The notes under the pieces are model-generated. The model saw nothing but the letters and a program-made list of their open reading frames with translations. It was not told the origin of the DNA and made no database searches. This document shows positions 62,050-64,000 of a stretch of DNA of 64,000 bases, piece after piece (position 1 is the first letter of the stretch; each line of letters starts with the position of its first letter). The DNA is from Streptomyces sp. NRRL F-5135. Lineage in GTDB: Bacteria > Actinomycetota > Actinomycetes > Streptomycetales > Streptomycetaceae. A program made the position numbers and the translations under genes. The stretch lies in assembly GCF_000719775.1 (NCBI RefSeq), contig NZ_JOHR01000003.1, positions 1 through 64,000 on the forward strand, written 5' to 3'.

Positions 62050-63027
62050 ATGGTGACGCGTACCCGGCTGTATCACGACGGCACTCTGGTCCTGGAGGAC
62101 TTTCCCGTCGGTGACGTCCCTGCGCATCTCGCTGATCCGGCGTCGGTCCTGTGGCTGGACCTGCACCGGCCCGGAGCCGCTGAACTCACCATGCTCGGTC
62201 AGGAGTTCGGCATCCACGAACTGGCTCTCGAGGATGCCGCCCAGCGTGGACAGCGGCCGAAACTCGACCGCTATCGCACCCACGAGTTCCTCAGCGCCTA
62301 TGCCGTGACCGTCAGCCCGGACGGTGCGCAGTTGACGTACAGCGAGATCGCCGTATTCCTCACCGGCCAGGCCATGATCACCGTCCGCAAGGACGACGGC
62401 CTCGACATCGAGGACGTCGTCGCCCGCTGGGACGAGAGCCCGGACCTGGCCGGCCACGGCGTCGGATTCCTGCTGCACGGTCTGCTCGACCATCTCGTGG
62501 ACGGACACTTCGCCGCCGTTCAGCAACTGGACGACAGCAGCGAAGAGCTGGAGGGCCTGCTCTTCGCGGCCGGGCGCCGTGAGATCGAAGCCGTGCAGCG
62601 CCGGGTCTTCGCACTGCGCAAGTCGCTCGTCCGGCTGCGCCGCGTCGTGCTTCCGATGCGCGAGGTGGTCAACGGGCTCATGCGCCCCGGCCTGCACCTG
62701 ATCACCGACCCTCTCGTCCCGTACTACCAGGACGTCTACGACCACGTGCTGCGTGCGACCGAGTGGACGGAATCACTGCGGGACCTGGTGGCCTCGGTCA
62801 TGGAGACGAACCTCTCGGTCCGGGCCAACAGCATGAATCTGATCATGAAGAAGGTGACGAGCTGGGCCGCGATCATCGCCGTTCCCACCGCGATCACCGG
62901 CTACTACGGCCAGAATCTCCCCTATCCCGGTTTCGGCCGCGAGTCGGGATTCATCACCTCCGCCGCCGTCATCGTGCTCCTGTCCGCATTGCTGTATCTG
63001 ACGTTCAAGCGCAAGGACTGGCTCTGA
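62050..63027 (+). CDS. CorA-family Mg2+/Co2+ transporter with GQN variant motif
   Basis: A 325-residue CorA-like channel. The N-terminal cytoplasmic domain ends in a long helix, and the C-terminal two membrane helices are seen as AAIIAVPTAITGYYG and FITSAAVIVLLSALLYLTFK. The universal GMN motif that follows the first helix is GQN here (YYGQNLPYPGF), a variant also found in other actinobacteria. TATAAG about a dozen bases upstream of ATG 62050 could be its -10 box, making the mRNA almost leaderless. Confidence 0.88.
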   Translation: MVTRTRLYHDGTLVLEDFPVGDVPAHLADPASVLWLDLHRPGAAELTMLGQEFGIHELALEDAAQRGQRPKLDRYRTHEFLSAYAVTVSPDGAQLTYSEIAVFLTGQAMITVRKDDGLDIEDVVARWDESPDLAGHGVGFLLHGLLDHLVDGHFAAVQQLDDSSEELEGLLFAAGRREIEAVQRRVFALRKSLVRLRRVVLPMREVVNGLMRPGLHLITDPLVPYYQDVYDHVLRATEWTESLRDLVASVMETNLSVRANSMNLIMKKVTSWAAIIAVPTAITGYYGQNLPYPGFGRESGFITSAAVIVLLSALLYLTFKRKDWL

Positions 63028-63216
63028 CCGGCATCGGCACCGGCGACCAGGTCCCGAAGGCGGGAAACTCCCTGGTCATCCCGGGCTTTTCGGGCCGGTG
63101 AGCGGAGTAGTGTGAAGACACCGGGAGTCCTTCGCGCACCGGCTCCGCTGCGGGTGCCGTTTCCGGTGATCGACAGCGCCGGGCCGCACCCACGAGCCCG
63201 GGGACGGGTCCGCGCC

Positions 63217-63753
63217 ATGGCCGTGACCATTGACCGTACGACATCGAGCAGGCGCGCGCCGCCGCAGCCGGCCCGGCTGTCCCTGACGCCCGCGCCGGGC
63301 GGGCTGGACGGCATATGGTGGCCTCGCTCCCGTGCCCTGACCCGTGAGCTGCCGTCCCTGACGGCCGCACTGGGCGATCGCTGGGGTCGTATCACGGGTG
63401 TAACCGTGCACCCGGCCTACTGGCCCGTCCTGCCGCACTGGGTGTCCGACGCCGGGCGCACCGTGCAGGTGGACTGGTCCACCGAGGAGCAGGATCCGCA
63501 CAGACTCACTCTCTTCTCCGCTGACGGCCGCCGGGACATGCTGGTGATACCGCCGGAAACCGGTGCTGACGCCGCCGCGCAGCTGATGGCCGGCGACGGC
63601 ATCGATGTCCCGGCCCGGGAGCAAGCGGCAGACAGGATCGATGCACGAAACAGGGAGGAAGCCTGGGAGGCCGACGGCGGAGCAGGTCGACCGTCGTCCC
63701 TGCCCCGGCCCATCGGCTCGGCGGGGCCCTCGCCCGCCGGTCGGCGGAGGTGA
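63217..63753 (+). CDS. DUF5994-family protein
   Basis: A protein of about 178 residues (213 if GTG 63112 is used). ARLSLTPAPGGLDGIWWPRS, RWGRITGVTVHPAYWPVLPH and FSADGRRDMLVIPPETG are the conserved blocks of this actinobacterial family of unknown function. The C-terminal 50 residues are low-complexity. I prefer ATG 63217 because conservation begins there. Confidence 0.75.
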   Translation: MAVTIDRTTSSRRAPPQPARLSLTPAPGGLDGIWWPRSRALTRELPSLTAALGDRWGRITGVTVHPAYWPVLPHWVSDAGRTVQVDWSTEEQDPHRLTLFSADGRRDMLVIPPETGADAAAQLMAGDGIDVPAREQAADRIDARNREEAWEADGGAGRPSSLPRPIGSAGPSPAGRRR

Positions 63754-63759
63754 GATCCC

Positions 63760-64000
63760 GTGCTCGTCATCGCCGTGGCCGTCCTGCTCCTTCTGGTCGC
63801 CGGCGGAGTCGTTCTGATCCACCAGCTCAATGGTCAGCACGACGAACGGATCGCTGCCTTCCACTACAGCGATGTTCTGCCGGGGATCGGGCGTCGGCCC
63901 CGGAGGCGCCGTAGGCCGGCGGTGGACGCGAGCGTTCCGACGCACCCCGCGACGGCTGCCGCGGATGACATCGACTTCGGCCCGGCGGACGGTAGAGGAA
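63760..64000 (+). CDS. Small membrane-anchored protein, cut by window edge
   Basis: GTG 63760 with GGAGG eight bases upstream. The N-terminus is a single hydrophobic helix (LVIAVAVLLLLVAGGVVLIH), followed by a polar, arginine-rich stretch (LPGIGRRPRRRRRP) running off the right edge. No family recognised. It is six bases from the DUF5994 gene, so probably co-expressed. Confidence 0.55.
   Translation, partial: MLVIAVAVLLLLVAGGVVLIHQLNGQHDERIAAFHYSDVLPGIGRRPRRRRRPAVDASVPTHPATAAADDIDFGPADGRG

Noticed and set aside
1..64000. tRNA or rRNA genes
   Set aside because: No stretch with the conserved tRNA arms or rRNA blocks was noticed on reading either strand; a covariance-model scan would be needed to exclude small RNAs.

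Overview
The window is high-GC actinobacterial chromosome, most probably from a Streptomyces. The evidence is strong G/C bias at third codon positions, frequent GTG starts, four-base ATGA/GTGA gene junctions, actinobacterial families (SCO6745-like, DUF5994, SpoIIE-type phosphatases, trypsin-nSTAND-WD40) and many decayed insertion sequences, as expected on a chromosome arm. I saw no rRNA or tRNA genes and no CRISPR array.

Region by region. 1-9579: the N-terminus of a Na+/H+ antiporter, a phosphotransferase/P-loop kinase fusion, and a compact operon for a cytoplasmic bidirectional [NiFe]-hydrogenase (group 3b, sulfhydrogenase type: beta, gamma, delta and alpha subunits, a cyclic-nucleotide-binding-domain protein and the dedicated maturation protease). 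A multicopper oxidase lies upstream on the same strand. 9765-10517: remnants of an MFS pump and of an IS1380 transposase.

11158-29923: a long catabolic locus with a lower apparent GC bias. It encodes an M20 amidohydrolase, a DppA-type M55 D-aminopeptidase, a PucR regulator, a dipeptide-type ABC importer in which the second permease and first ATPase are fused, an S9 peptidase fused to an S12 (penicillin-binding/D-aminopeptidase) domain, a GNAT acyltransferase, an enolase-superfamily N-acylamino-acid racemase, a GMC oxidoreductase, a broken aldehyde dehydrogenase, a second S12 hydrolase and an agmatinase-like ureohydrolase. The GNAT, racemase and M20 trio matches the N-succinylation, racemisation and desuccinylation route known for one-way D- to L-amino-acid conversion. 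Together with the D-aminopeptidase and importer, I read the locus as a D-amino-acid-containing peptide scavenging system.

30278-43442: a mobile-element graveyard (sbcD cut by an ISNCY-type element, ISAs1, another transposase stub, a Tn3 transposase with one amber codon) that shelters a probable defence module (a Trypco1-like protein plus a 1437-residue trypsin-nSTAND-WD40 protein), a few small unknown genes and a secreted I36-type peptidase inhibitor. 43583-50351: a frameshifted MFS pump with its ArsR repressor, then a LysR-controlled catabolic operon (epoxide hydrolase, short-chain dehydrogenase, fumarylacetoacetase-type hydrolase) and an SCO6745-like protein. 50511-52659: a broken tyrosine recombinase, a probable membrane protein, an IS982 stub and a hexapeptide acetyltransferase. 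53164-60298: a SpoIIE-type phosphatase and its truncated paralogue flank a DNA ligase remnant and a TetR-controlled oxidoreductase operon. 60757-64000: fatty acid desaturase, CorA-type transporter, DUF5994 protein and the start of a small membrane protein.
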